Assembly: GCF_000755145.1 (NCBI RefSeq)
Contig: NZ_CP009228.1
Coordinates: 62,001 to 126,000, forward strand
DNA length: 64,000 nucleotides
Source of the DNA: Treponema putidum
GTDB lineage: Bacteria; Spirochaetota; Spirochaetia; Treponematales; Treponemataceae
Direction: 5' to 3'
The first letter of the stretch is position 1; each line of letters opens with the position of its first letter. Below the pieces are notes generated by a model. The model ran no database searches and was not told the DNA's origin. It saw only the letters and a program-made list of their open reading frames with translations. Positions 36,916 to 46,249 of this stretch are shown piece by piece. A program made the position numbers and the translations under genes.

Positions 36916-37623
36916 AATTAAAGCTATATCGAAGTTTTTTTGTTTCATAAGTTTTGCTGTCTCCCGCTTAACACTATCTTTAATATCCATCTCAAAAGTT
37001 GACATTAATCTATATTCTTGCCTTGCTTGTTCATTTTGTTTTACTGTTTGTATCATAGCCTCTATCTCCCTTGTAAATTCACTCTTTACTTTACCTGTTT
37101 TAAGGTATTCTAAAAATTCCTTTAATTCTTTGTCTTCGGCATTTTCAAAAGCCTCTGAGTTTATTATAATCTTTTTTGTTCCATCTTGTAAAGATGTGTT
37201 TTTATCTTCAATACAGATGTTTTCAAAGGTATAAACAGATTTGTTTTTACCGATAGCATCAAAAGTGCAAATAAAAATTATAAAGCTGTCATTTAAATTA
37301 TTATAGGAATTTCCCTTATCCAAGAACGAGATATCAATAGCTGCTTGGTAAAACCTCATTCTTTTGGGTATATTCTTCTCGTTGCTTACCTGCATTTCGA
37401 CATCGTAAAATTTACCGTTTTCTGTCTGTACCAGAACATCAAATCTTATCGATTTAGCCTGTTCATAAGTGCTAATACTGTGCTGTACCGAAATATATGC
37501 AATTTTGCCTATTGTATCAGATAATATCATTTCAATAAGTGCTTTACATAAACTTTCATTTTGCATAACTTTACAAAACATAAAATCGTCGATAAATGTT
37601 AAATCTTCAAACTTCTTAATCAT
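36871..37623 (-). CDS. Rpn-family PD-(D/E)XK nuclease/putative transposase
   Basis: 250 residues from the ATG at 37623; an earlier in-frame ATG at 37647 overlaps the AGGAGG ribosome site. The family start FEDLTFIDDFMFCKVM is clear, followed by the nuclease core RFDVLVQ ... YDVEMQ (Asp, then Glu-x-Gln). The C-terminus ITGLPESEIEKL is a small helix-turn-helix-like segment shared with the fragment at 1958-2107 and, in form, with the protein at 62977-63876. Rpn proteins of E. coli are nucleases that promote RecA-independent recombination. It converges on the FGE-like lipoprotein gene. Confidence 0.88.
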   Translation of the reverse strand: MIKKFEDLTFIDDFMFCKVMQNESLCKALIEMILSDTIGKIAYISVQHSISTYEQAKSIRFDVLVQTENGKFYDVEMQVSNEKNIPKRMRFYQAAIDISFLDKGNSYNNLNDSFIIFICTFDAIGKNKSVYTFENICIEDKNTSLQDGTKKIIINSEAFENAEDKELKEFLEYLKTGKVKSEFTREIEAMIQTVKQNEQARQEYRLMSTFEMDIKDSVKRETAKLMKQKNFDIALIKEITGLPESEIEKL

Positions 37624-37814
37624 TTTTTTTATTTTCTTCCTCCTCATTATATTTATAGAAAATATTTAAAAGAAATAGTAAAATATAAAAAGGTTTTTAT
37701 AAATTGGATTAAATTGTGAAAATCAGACTCTGGATGTACATTTTTAATCGCCCCCCTTGTCTTTCTCCTCTAAAAGTGCTATAAAATAAGGACTCAAGCC
37801 AAGGTTATACGATT

Positions 37815-38533
37815 ATGGAAAGGTTAAAAAAAGCACCTCACATAACTTTATATATTCTTTTCTTTTCTTTTTTTTATTCTATCTTTCGAGCATTAAGCAC
37901 ATAGAAGTTTTGATAGTCTGGGTTTTTGTTGTTATTTCCGTGATCTTGATTTTTTCACCTGAAAAAATTAAAAACCTTAAATCGATTCTCGGTGTTTTAC
38001 CCTTTGTGATAATGGTGCTGCTTCCCTTCGTAATCAGGGGTTTTTACAATGTTCCCATAGAACAAAGATATTTTTCGGCAAAGCTCATCTTGCGGCTGAT
38101 GTGTGCGATGATGACAATTTCATTTATTTCTTCAAAATATTCTTACCTTTACTTGGTTGAAGGCGTTATGAAGCTAGGCCTTCCCAATTTTTTAAATCAG
38201 ATTATTTCCCTTACATTTAGATACTTTTTTATGGTAAGGACGGATATAGACAAGACTGCAAAGGCTATGAGTGCCCGCTGCTTTGACAATGCCCGCACCT
38301 TTGCAAAGGTTTCAACCTACGGCGAAATGATAGGCGGCTTTTTTTTGAAGGCGGCGGATCACGGCGACAAGGTTTATAATGCGATGAGGGCACGGGGCTT
38401 TACCTCCGAAACCAAATTTAAACCCGAAAAAATTGCCTCGCCCTTTTATATATGCCTTCTTGTTTTCTTTGTTTTGCTTTTTATAGGCCTCACAATAATA
38501 GAAAGATTTATGGAGATTCCATGGCTGTTTTAA
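37815..38533 (+). pseudogene. cbiQ: CbiQ/NikQ-type membrane subunit of a cobalt/nickel ECF importer, frameshifted
   Basis: Energy-coupling-factor T-component: an inner-membrane scaffold linking the ATPase CbiO to the substrate subunit CbiM. Conserved AMSARCF and NAMRARGF are the two coupling helices that touch the ATPase. From the ATG at 37815 the frame stops at about 37900; the long frame begins upstream in another frame. Adding one T to the T8 run at 37868-37875 gives a continuous 239-residue protein of normal length. The gene overlaps cbiO by 13 bp. No cobalamin riboswitch is seen upstream. Confidence 0.82.
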
Positions 38534-39306
38534 TAGAAAATTTATCCTACACTTATCCTGATGGAAGGAATGCAATCAAGAATATAAATGCTCATTTTGA
38601 AAAAGGAAAGAAGACGGCAGTAGTCGGTCTAAACGGTTCGGGAAAGTCGACCCTCCTTTATCATCTTAACGGAACAATTTTGCCTCAAACCGGAAGGGTG
38701 AATATTTTGGGTGAAGAGGTTTCTAAAAAGACCTTAAATTCCGTAAGAAAAAAATCGGGCTTCCTCTTCGATTATCCCGACCATCAGCTTTTCTTGACAA
38801 GCGTATATGAGGACATCGGCTTCGGACTAAAGAATTTGGGTATGGGCAGGGAAGAAATAGAAGCTGCCGTTGACCGTATCTTAAAAAAACTGAATATCGA
38901 GCACTTAAAAGATTATTCGCCCTATCAGCTTAGTTTAGGCCAAAAGAAGATTTGTGCCATAGCCGGTGTCCTTGTTATGGAACCTGAAATCATCGTGTGC
39001 GATGAGCCTTTTTCGGGTCTTGACAGCAAGGTAAAGGCTGCCTTTAAAGCTATCTTGGACGATTTTTCCAAAGAAGGCAAGACGATTATTTTTTCGACCC
39101 ATGATCAGGATTTTTGTTATGAGTGGGCCGATAATGTTTATGTGATGAACGAGGGAGAGTTGATTGCAGGAGGCGATGCCGTGAGCATTTTTAATAATGC
39201 GGAAGTGTTGCAAAGAGCGGGTATAGTTATGCCTAAACTTGCAAGGCTTTTCGGTCATAAAAATCCGGCACCCCGTTCTGTTGAAGATGCCCTAAATTTA
39301 TTGTAA
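38521..39306 (+). CDS. cbiO: CbiO/NikO-type ATPase of a cobalt/nickel ECF importer
   Basis: 261 residues. ABC ATPase with Walker [11 protein letters not shown]-loop region, signature LSLGQKK and Walker [13 protein letters not shown], then the switch His in STHDQD. It powers metal uptake with CbiQ and CbiM. The start is the ATG at 38521, overlapping the end of cbiQ by 13 bp, which implies coupled translation. The frame is open further upstream, but that part matches cbiQ in another frame. Confidence 0.93.
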   Translation: MAVLIENLSYTYPDGRNAIKNINAHFEKGKKTAVVGLNGSGKSTLLYHLNGTILPQTGRVNILGEEVSKKTLNSVRKKSGFLFDYPDHQLFLTSVYEDIGFGLKNLGMGREEIEAAVDRILKKLNIEHLKDYSPYQLSLGQKKICAIAGVLVMEPEIIVCDEPFSGLDSKVKAAFKAILDDFSKEGKTIIFSTHDQDFCYEWADNVYVMNEGELIAGGDAVSIFNNAEVLQRAGIVMPKLARLFGHKNPAPRSVEDALNLL

Positions 39307-39320
39307 ATAAAAGGAGTCTT

Positions 39321-39359
39321 GATAAACAGTTCGGCAGAAATTCCGCCTCACTGTTTATC
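39321..39359 (-). repeat. Partial copy of the extragenic modular repeat
   Basis: GATAAACAGTTCGGCAGAAA ... CTGTTTATC is the reverse complement of the second module at 57441-57489. It sits in the 72-bp gap between cbiO and cbiM. Confidence 0.7.
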
Positions 39360-39779
39360 TTTGATTCAGGAGGAATTTATGCATATATCCGATGGAGGAT
39401 TATCGACGGCTGTTTGTGCCGTAGGTTATGCGGCAAGCGCTGTAGGAATTGCCTTTGCCGTCAAAGGAACAAAAGAAGAGGATATCCCGAAAATAAGTCT
39501 TATGGCGGGAACTTTTTTTGCTATTTCATTGATTATGATTCCGATACCGCCGAGCTCGGTTCATCCGCTCATGTGCGGACTGATAGGAATTATTGTCGGG
39601 CGTAAGGCGCCTCTTGCGTTTTTTCCCGCTCTGCTGCTGCAAGCTCTTTTGTTTCAGCACGGCGGGATTACAACTCTCGGAGCCAATACCTTGATGCTTT
39701 CTATTTCTTCAATATTATCGGCAATTATTTTTTATAATTGGAAAAGCGATAATGTGCTTTTAAAGGGAATGGTTGTAGG

Positions 39780-40953
39780 CACGGAAATCAATTTTGCTAA
39801 AAACTGCCGATAATGAAGGTATGGAAATAGAAAATATATTTGATTACTTTAACGACATCAAAATAATTAGCAATCACGACGGATATTTTTACAGCGTAAA
39901 GGAAGCTTTAAAAATATTACTACTTGGACTTCTTTGTGGACGTAAAAATATTAGAGAGATACACGAGTGGGCAACTGAAGATATTATAAAAGAAAAACTT
40001 CGTAAAGAATTCGGAATAGAGAAAATACCTTGCTATTATTGGCTAACCTGTCTACTTAAATTGATAAACATAGACTCATTAAACGAATGTTTTATGAATA
40101 TGGCTGAAGCTCTTATCAAAGAATACGGTACAGAAAAGCCTCTTACAATAGCGATAGACGGAAAAACTATCCGTTCAACAGATAAAATGAGCAGCTATGA
40201 AAGTCCGCTGCACATAGTCTCTGCACAAGTTGCAGAATTTGGTATAACATTGGCACAAAAATGTGTTAAAGGAAAGACAAACGAGATACCTACGGTTCAA
40301 GCTCTTATAAAAACTCTTAATATAAAAGGGCATATAATCGTTGCAGATGCCTTAAATTGTCAAAAAGAAACGGCAAAAATCATAAAAGAGGGAAAAGGGG
40401 ACTATTTACTGTCGGTAAAAAGGAACCAGCCTTTACTAAAAACGGATATTGAAGAATATGTTCAAGATGAAATTTTAAGAAAACAAATGGAAACAGCTTG
40501 TAAAAGTGAAAAAAATCGTGAAAGAGTTGAAAAGCGAACAGCCTTCTGCACAACTAATTTAGGTTGGATGGATAATACAGATGAATGGGAGGGGTTAAGC
40601 TGTATTGGAGCTATTCATTCAGAGTTTAAGAGTAAGAAAGGAAAGAGTGATGAATGGCATTATTATATTTCGAGCAGAAAACTTACAGCTCAACAGCTAT
40701 TGGATATAGCAAGAAAAGAATGGGTTGTAGAAACCATGCATTGGTTATTAGATGTTCATTTTAGAGAAGACTTTTGTCGGCTTTTAGATAAAAATCTACA
40801 ACAAGCCTTGAACATAGGACGGAAAGTGGCGTTAAATTTGGTCTCGCGATACAAACAAAAAAATGCACCTAAATCTTCTTTGTCACACATTATGTTTAAA
40901 GCTCTCATGGATATATCTTTTATCAAAAAAATATTACAAAATTGATTTCCATG
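39780..40953 (+). mobile_element. ISAs1-family insertion sequence, complete, 1174 bp
   Basis: Terminal inverted repeats of 17 bp: CACGGAAATCAATTTTG at the left and, read from the right end, CATGGAAATCAATTTTG (one mismatch). It is bounded by perfect 9-bp direct repeats GGTTGTAGG at 39771-39779 and 40954-40962. One intact transposase fills it. Perfect duplications, an intact transposase and an exactly restorable host gene indicate a recent insertion. A left-end relic of the same element type lies at 60218-60269. Confidence 0.93.
39821..40945 (+). CDS. ISAs1-family transposase
   Basis: 374 residues from the ATG at 39821. A DDE transposase with the ISAs1 motifs AIDGKTIRST (first Asp), IVADALNCQKETA (second Asp), GDYLLSVKRNQP, and WVVETMHWLLDVHFRED (Glu). 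It catalyses cut-and-paste movement of the element 39780-40953. The frame is open back to 39794 but the ATG with GAAGG just upstream is the better start. It appears intact. Confidence 0.93.
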   Translation: MEIENIFDYFNDIKIISNHDGYFYSVKEALKILLLGLLCGRKNIREIHEWATEDIIKEKLRKEFGIEKIPCYYWLTCLLKLINIDSLNECFMNMAEALIKEYGTEKPLTIAIDGKTIRSTDKMSSYESPLHIVSAQVAEFGITLAQKCVKGKTNEIPTVQALIKTLNIKGHIIVADALNCQKETAKIIKEGKGDYLLSVKRNQPLLKTDIEEYVQDEILRKQMETACKSEKNRERVEKRTAFCTTNLGWMDNTDEWEGLSCIGAIHSEFKSKKGKSDEWHYYISSRKLTAQQLLDIARKEWVVETMHWLLDVHFREDFCRLLDKNLQQALNIGRKVALNLVSRYKQKNAPKSSLSHIMFKALMDISFIKKILQN

Positions 40954-41187
40954 GGTTGTAGGAGCTTTGTCTGTTATCTTTGTAGTTTTGGTTTTATCGG
41001 TTCTTCTTATGACGGGCGGAAGTTTTGCAAAAGAAACCTTTATAGCTATCTTTGTTTCCCACTCCGTTGTAATGGCGGTCGAGGCCGTAATTACCGGTTT
41101 TGCCGTCAAACTCATAATGAAGGCAAGGCCCGATTGGTTTAAACGGAATTTATAGGAAAATCAATATTTTTGATAGAAGGTAAAATT

Positions 41188-41674
41188 ATGAAAAAATATG
41201 CTTTAACATTATTGTTTTTGTTTGTTGTAAGCTTTACAGCTTTTTCTCATGCAATGTTTTTGGAGCTAGTAGAACCGGGAGTTTTTCAGGTACAATATGA
41301 CGGCGGAGGTTTTACCCCCGGGACAAAGGTAATTCTTTATTCCGACGGAGGCTTTGATGTCATTCAAGAAGGTGTTTATAGATGATAATGGCTTTTACCG
41401 CTTTGATCCCTCGCTTAAAGTAATGTCGGCCGAAGCTGCGGATGGCGCAGGCCATGTTGCCTATTGGGAAGCAAGCGAAGAAGAAAGCTCAGACGAAGGC
41501 GGCTCTACCGAATCCGCTTCCGGCGATTCTTCTGTAAAATCTAAAAAAATCGGGAAAACAAAAAGACCTAGTAAGCTCCCCACAATTTTAACCGTTTTAA
41601 ATACCTGCGCAATTATTTTTCTCTTTTTTGAATTTAGAACATTTAAAAAAAAGGTCTTAGATAAAAAAGCTTAA
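41188..41674 (+). pseudogene. NikL/CbiN-like accessory protein of the metal importer, frameshifted
   Basis: The N-terminus has a signal peptide (MKKYALTLLFLFVVS) cut before a His (FSHAMF), followed by a small Ig-like domain, a Ser/Glu-rich linker and a C-terminal membrane segment (LPTILTVLNTCAIIFLFF). This matches the NikL/NikN type of accessory component in nickel/cobalt ECF importers. The first frame stops near 41385 after QEGVYR and the second runs from near 41354 with KVFIDDNGFYRFD. Removing one base near 41370-41375 (GAAGGTG) joins them into about 161 residues. It follows cbiM by 32 bp. Confidence 0.7.
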
Positions 41675-41703
41675 AACAAGTATCTAAAATATCGCCGCTC
41701 ATT

Positions 41704-43026
41704 TTAACTTGAGTTCTGCTTATAATGAGCGGCAAATTCTATTTTTACATTTAAAAAAATTGTTATAAAACATAAAATACTGCCGGCAAAAAGAAAGACG
41801 GGATAAAAAATGCCTATTGCAGCGATACTGCTTCCGATAAGCATTCCTATCGGAGAAGATATTTGAATCAACACGGTATTAAAGGCAAAAAATCTTCCTA
41901 AGAATTCGGGTTGCACTTTTTTTTGGTAAAGGCTTGTTACATAGACATTAAAAACTCCCATGCTGAAACCTGCAAGCAGGGCGGATAAGCTGATAATACC
42001 GCCGAGTAAGATTATATTAAATAAAAAGTTATTTTCTTTTAAAAACCAAAAGTAAAAACCTAAAATCAAAAAAGAAAAGGCCGGCAAAACCAAAGCAAAA
42101 AATTTTATATTTTTACCGGAAACTTTTCGAGAAGCAAGGCTGCCCAGTATATTTCCTATTCCTAAGCCGAAAAAAACAATTGTTGAAAGAAGAGTTAAAA
42201 AAGATTTTTTATCTTTTAAAAATTTATTTATTACAGAAAAAGCCGACTGCCAATTAAACATAAAAACCGTCTTAAACTGATAGGTCAGTATGTTCGAAAA
42301 AATAGGTGTACAAAAAAAGTTTAAGCATGAAGCCAATAATGCAAATCTTAAAAGTTCTTTTTCGCTTAAAACATAGCGGTACCCGTCAAAGATTTTTTTT
42401 AACTTTGACTCCGCTTTTTTTTGCTCATCTTTCTTTTTAAAATCGTAACGGATAAAAATCTCGGATAGGGCGGATATAAAAAAAGTTATGGCATTTATTA
42501 AAATACAGACCTCACAGCCTAAGAGCATCACTAGCCCTGCTGCAAAGATTACGGCCGACATCGAAATTAAGCTCTTACTCATTTCTAAAACCGAATTAGC
42601 TTTTTTTAAATTTTCTTTATTGATTATTTCGGGCAAAATTGCCCTGCTCGAAGGTTTAAAGATGGACAGGCAAAAACCTTGCAAAACACTTATAAGACAA
42701 AACAAAAATACCTTTAATTTAAAATCTAAATTTAAAAGAATCAAAAATAGAATAAAAATATTTAAAACTAATTGAGCCGAGTCGCTTAAATATAAAATCT
42801 TCTTTTTGTTAAAGCTGTCGACGATTGAACCCGAAAAAAGAGAAAAAACAATTCTTGAAAATTTGGCTGCAGAATAAACAAGGGCAAAATTTATAGGATT
42901 ATCTGTTTGAAGGGCGACCCAGATAGAAATAGCCACGCTTCCTATTTCATCGCCTATCAGCGAAGTTATTGTGCCGAAATAAATTAAAAATAAATTACGC
43001 TTTTCCGTTCTTTTTTGAATTTGCAT
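41704..43026 (-). CDS. Major facilitator superfamily transporter
   Basis: 440 residues with 12 membrane segments and the MFS loop pattern, including FSRIVFSLFSGSIVDSFNKKKI between helices 2 and 3. It resembles the enterobactin-exporter/macrolide-exporter branch (EntS/Mef-like) by its GSIVDSFNKK loop and FLNVKIEF tail; the substrate is unknown. It has its own promoter with the ATG 6 nt after the -10 box and no ribosome site. That promoter overlaps the end of vapC. Confidence 0.8.
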   Translation of the reverse strand: MQIQKRTEKRNLFLIYFGTITSLIGDEIGSVAISIWVALQTDNPINFALVYSAAKFSRIVFSLFSGSIVDSFNKKKILYLSDSAQLVLNIFILFLILLNLDFKLKVFLFCLISVLQGFCLSIFKPSSRAILPEIINKENLKKANSVLEMSKSLISMSAVIFAAGLVMLLGCEVCILINAITFFISALSEIFIRYDFKKKDEQKKAESKLKKIFDGYRYVLSEKELLRFALLASCLNFFCTPIFSNILTYQFKTVFMFNWQSAFSVINKFLKDKKSFLTLLSTIVFFGLGIGNILGSLASRKVSGKNIKFFALVLPAFSFLILGFYFWFLKENNFLFNIILLGGIISLSALLAGFSMGVFNVYVTSLYQKKVQPEFLGRFFAFNTVLIQISSPIGMLIGSSIAAIGIFYPVFLFAGSILCFITIFLNVKIEFAAHYKQNSS

Positions 43027-43032
43027 ACAAAC

Positions 43033-43061
43033 ATTCTAACCTTTGAGGACTCACTTTTCAA
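43033..43061 (-). promoter_or_regulatory. Promoter of the MFS gene, probably leaderless
   Basis: TTGAAA, 17 nt, TAGAAT on the minus strand, then 6 nt and the ATG. It overlaps the last codons of vapC. Confidence 0.5.
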
Positions 43062-43452
43062 CCCAATTTTCGAGTTTTAGGGTCTTTATCCTTTTAAATT
43101 CTTTTGTATTATTTGTTACCAAGGTTCCGTTATTATATAAAACTATTGATGCTATAAGTAAGTCATTAGGCCCGATAAGGGTTCTGCTTTTTTCCAGCTT
43201 TGAACGTATATCTGCATATGTGTATGCCGTTTGATCCGAAAATGGCTCTACTTCAAATTCTTTAAAAAACACTTCAAGCCGTTTTAGATTGTCTTTCTTT
43301 TTGCTGCTTTTATATGCACCCAATAAAAGCTCTGCCTTTACAATTGAAGGAAGCCTTATCTTAGAAGGCGGAATAGATAAAATTTTATTTTTGAGGGATT
43401 GATACTTTCCGTTTATAAAATAAATACAGATATTTGTGTCCAAATAATACAT
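43051..43452 (-). CDS. vapC: VapC-type PIN-domain toxin ribonuclease
   Basis: 133 residues with the acidic residues of a PIN nuclease: Asp5 (YYLDTNICIYF), Glu41 (KAELLLG), Asp97 (GPNDLLIAS), and Asn where a fourth acid is often found (LVTNNTKEF). The tail EFKRI..LKLENW is also typical. VapC toxins cut tRNA or rRNA and are neutralised by VapB. It overlaps vapB by one base, so it is co-translated. Confidence 0.92.
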   Translation of the reverse strand: MYYLDTNICIYFINGKYQSLKNKILSIPPSKIRLPSIVKAELLLGAYKSSKKKDNLKRLEVFFKEFEVEPFSDQTAYTYADIRSKLEKSRTLIGPNDLLIASIVLYNNGTLVTNNTKEFKRIKTLKLENWVEK

Positions 43453-43682
43453 TATAGGAACTCCCTAGGGCTGTCATCTTCCCATTTCGGCTGTTCCGGT
43501 CTTTTAAAGGTTTTATCATCTACCGATCCGAAAAGATTTATAAATTCTTTGGAGTAAGAAGGCTCAATTTGAGGAAGAATTTTTTCCAAAACCCAGCCTG
43601 AAATGGATTTGTTTGCATTTTTAGCGGCTTTTTCAATTTTTTCAAAATGACTTTCTTTTACATATAAAGATATTTGCGGCAT
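43452..43682 (-). CDS. vapB: VapB-type antitoxin
   Basis: 76 residues. The N-terminal ISLYVKESHFEKIEKAAKNANKSISGWV looks like a ribbon-helix-helix DNA-binding domain, and the acidic C-terminus (KWEDDSPREF) should occlude the VapC active site. The antitoxin is first in the pair, as usual, so it can repress its own promoter when bound to VapC. A matching operator is present at 43840-43863. Confidence 0.85.
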   Translation of the reverse strand: MPQISLYVKESHFEKIEKAAKNANKSISGWVLEKILPQIEPSYSKEFINLFGSVDDKTFKRPEQPKWEDDSPREFL

Positions 43683-43751
43683 CGCTCCATCCTCCCCTAT
43701 AGATAACCTCTAAAAACTTCAGTTTTTTAGAGGTTTACCTTAAGCTTACTT

Positions 43752-43805
43752 GCGATGTTTTTCATAAGTCATTTATAAATAAAGACTTATGAAAAACTCG
43801 TCGGG
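43752..43805. repeat. First module of the extragenic repeat in the vapBC leader
   Basis: GCGATGTTTTTCATAAGTC pairs with GACTTATGAAAAACTCG, the same module layout as at 8886 and 57411 but with a different stem. It lies within the vapBC transcript leader. A second hairpin, AACCTCTAAAAAC/GTTTTTTAGAGGTT, lies at 43706-43736. Confidence 0.65.
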
Positions 43806-43813
43806 TATCTATA

Positions 43814-43842
43814 AGTATACAGCTTTTTTATTTATCCGTCAA
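43814..43842 (-). promoter_or_regulatory. Promoter of vapBC
   Basis: TTGACG, 17 nt, TATACT on the minus strand. Transcription would start near 43807, leaving a leader of about 125 nt. Confidence 0.65.
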
Positions 43843-43863
43843 GTATACTTGCAAGTATACTTG
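43840..43863. promoter_or_regulatory. Operator-like double palindrome at the vapBC promoter
   Basis: CAAGTATACTTG occurs twice in tandem, overlapping the -35 box, and the core AGTATAC occurs a third time over the -10 box at 43814-43820. Twin palindromes next to the promoter are typical for VapB-VapC autoregulation. Confidence 0.6.
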
Positions 43864-43864
43864 T

Positions 43865-44081
43865 CATATAAAAATCGGGAATTCAAAATCCCAAGATACC
43901 TGCTTCTCAGCATCTTAAAGCCGCCGAAGCGTTTTATGTTTTCGGAAGGGAATTTGGGCATCTATTAAAATGCCCTGTGTGTTTTTTATATCTTTGAGAC
44001 TGCTTAATTTTACATAAACTATCCGGTAGACATAAAGTTAGAAAGGGCTTATAATGCACTCTAAATTATAGGAGAAATAAA
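43865..44081. other. Intergenic region before opdB, nothing recognised
   Basis: Contains GGGAATT/AATCCC-type short inverted repeats and a run ending in AGGAG, the ribosome site for the next gene. No gene or clear promoter was identified. Confidence 0.4.
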
Positions 44082-46140
44082 TTGAAACAATCAGATTTTG
44101 AAAAGCCGCCTATTGCGGAAATAAAAGAAACACGTTTTGAAAAGTTTGGGAAAACAAGAATCGATAATTATTATTGGTTAAAAGACAAGACCGATAAAAA
44201 AGTTATCGATTACCTAAATGCCGAAAATGCTTATACTGATAAGATAATGGCTTCTTCAAAAGATTTGCAAAAATCTATTTATGATGAAATTGTAGGCCGC
44301 ATAAAAGAAGATGATGAAACCTATCCTGTTTTTGAAAACGGCTATTATTATTATAACCGTGTCGAAAAGGGAAAGCAGTACAGAACCTATTGCAGAAAAA
44401 AAAGCGTCTCTTGATTCAGCCGAAGAAATCATTTTCGATGTAAACAAAATGGCCGAAGGAAAGCAAGCCTTTATTTTCGACGACTATGTTGTAAGTCCCG
44501 ACAATAAAAAAGCTTGCTATTTTTATAACGAAACAGGTTCCTTTGCGGAATTTATTTTAAAGATACGCGATTTGGAAACCGGAAAAGATATAGGCTTCAG
44601 CTACAACGGAGCCGTTACCGCAGCTTGGGCATCAGACAGTCAAACTCTTTTTTACAGTGCAATCGACAGCACCTTGCGTTCAAGTAAGATCCTAAGGCAA
44701 AAACTTGATGAAGAAAAAGGAACCCTTGTCTACGAAGAAAAAGATGTAAAGTTTTCCTGCTATGTGCAGGGCACAAAGACAAAGGAATTTATTTTTATTT
44801 CAAGCTCAAGTTCTACCACCTCGGAAGAACGCTTTATTTATGCCGATAAACCTGAAGAAGAATTTAAAATCTTTCTTCCCCGCGTTAAGGATACCGAATA
44901 CTCCGTTTACCCGCACAAGGAAAAGTTTTTTATCCGCTATAAGGACAAACAAAACTTAAACGGCAAAATCTATTCCGCTCCACGTTCCTCCTATTCAGAT
45001 AAATCTACATGGAAGGAAGAAAGAGCTCACGACAAAAATGTCCGCATTGAAGATGTATCCGTATTTGAATCCTACCTCGTATTGGAGCTTCGTAAAAACG
45101 GACTCATCGAGATTGAAATTAAGTCTCTTAAAAACGGAGAGGTAAAAAATATTTCTTTCCCCGAACCCGTTTATACGGCTTATTTAGGTGCAAACCCGGA
45201 ATACGCTTGCGATAAGGTACGCTATATTTACACTTCATTAAACCGTCCAAGCAGCGTATATGATTACGATATGCTTACGGGAAAATCGGTCTTGTTAAAA
45301 CAGCAGGAAGTTCCATCAGGTTTTAATCCGGATAATTACATTGTAGAAAGGCTTTGGGCAACGGCTGCTGACGGAGTGAAGGTTCCTATGGCCGCCGTTT
45401 ATAAAAAAGGTTTTGTAAAGAATGGTTCAGCGCCTGCACTTCTTTATTCTTATGGAAGTTACGGCTACAGCTCCGATGTATATTTCAGTCCTAGCGTTTA
45501 CAGTCTTGTTGAGCGGGGCTTTGTTTATATCATTGCTCAAATCAGGGGCGGAAGCGACATGGGAGAACAGTGGTATGAGGACGGTAAGCTCTTAAAAAAG
45601 AAAAACACTTTTACCGATTTTATAGCCTGTGCCGAATACCTTATTTCTCAAAAATATACTTCTTCCGATAAACTTGCAATAATGGGCGGAAGTGCGGGCG
45701 GTCTTCTCATGGGTGCAGTTACAAATATGAGGCCGAATCTTTTCCATTCTGTTGTTGCTGCCGTTCCCTTTATAGATGTCGTTACTACTATGCTCGATGA
45801 TTCTTTGCCCCTTACAACAGGCGAATACGAAGAGTGGGGAAACCCTAACGAAGAGGAATATTATAATTACATGCTTTCTTATTCTCCTTATGACAATATC
45901 GAAGCAAAAAATTATCCGCACATGCTTGTAACCGGAGGTTTAAACGATTCTCAAGTGCTTTTCCATGAGCCTGCAAAATATACTGCAAAGCTGCGTGCAA
46001 AGAAAACCGGAGATAATATCTTAATCCTACACATGAACATGGATTCAGGACACGGCGGAGCTACAGGCCGCTATGACATGATTAAAGATACTGCTTTTGA
46101 ATATGCCTTTATCCTTAACATGGCAGGAATCAATAAGTAA
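44082..46140 (+). pseudogene. opdB: Oligopeptidase B (trypsin-like serine peptidase), frameshifted
   Basis: A prolyl-oligopeptidase-family enzyme that cuts after Arg/Lys in peptides; in T. denticola it is the BANA-hydrolysing peptidase. The beta-propeller half precedes a catalytic half with the nucleophile motif GGSAGG, Asp in GGLNDSQV and His in DSGHGG. The TTG start at 44082 has AGGAG 9 nt upstream. The frame as read stops at 44414 (CRKKSVS); a second frame takes over within the A8 run at 44396-44403. Removing one A gives CRKKASLDSAEE and an uninterrupted 685-residue protein, the expected length, so the gene is otherwise intact. Confidence 0.9.
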
Positions 46141-46185
46141 GCCTTAGCCTTAGAGAGTTTTATTATTGCAAGTTAAATTCTAAGG

Positions 46186-46222
46186 AAAGCCTCGAAAAAC
46201 TTAAGTTTTTGAGGCTTTCTTA
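46186..46222. terminator. Terminator between opdB and the flavin oxidoreductase gene
   Basis: AAAGCCTCGAAAAACTT / AAGTTTTTGAGGCTTT, nearly perfect, followed by CTTAATATT. It can serve both convergent genes. Confidence 0.75.
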
Positions 46223-46249
46223 ATATTAAATCACAATTTATTAAGCAAA

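Larger units (their letters stand above)
39379..41155 (+). pseudogene. cbiM: CbiM/NikM-type substrate subunit of the importer, disrupted by an insertion sequence
   Basis: The N-terminal MHISDG (metal-binding Met-His at the start) is the hallmark of CbiM/NikM, the membrane protein that binds Co2+ or Ni2+. GGAGG precedes the ATG at 39379. The frame runs to KGMVVG at 39779, then enters the insertion sequence 39780-40953. Removing the element and one copy of the 9-bp target duplication (GGTTGTAGG) restores the frame exactly: KGMVVG-ALSVIFVVLVLS and on to RPDWFKRNL, stop at 41155. The rebuilt protein is about 199 residues, the usual size. Confidence 0.92.

Noticed and set aside
40967-41155. Independent small membrane protein after the transposase
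   Set aside because: It is the C-terminal third of cbiM; precise removal of the insertion restores the reading frame.
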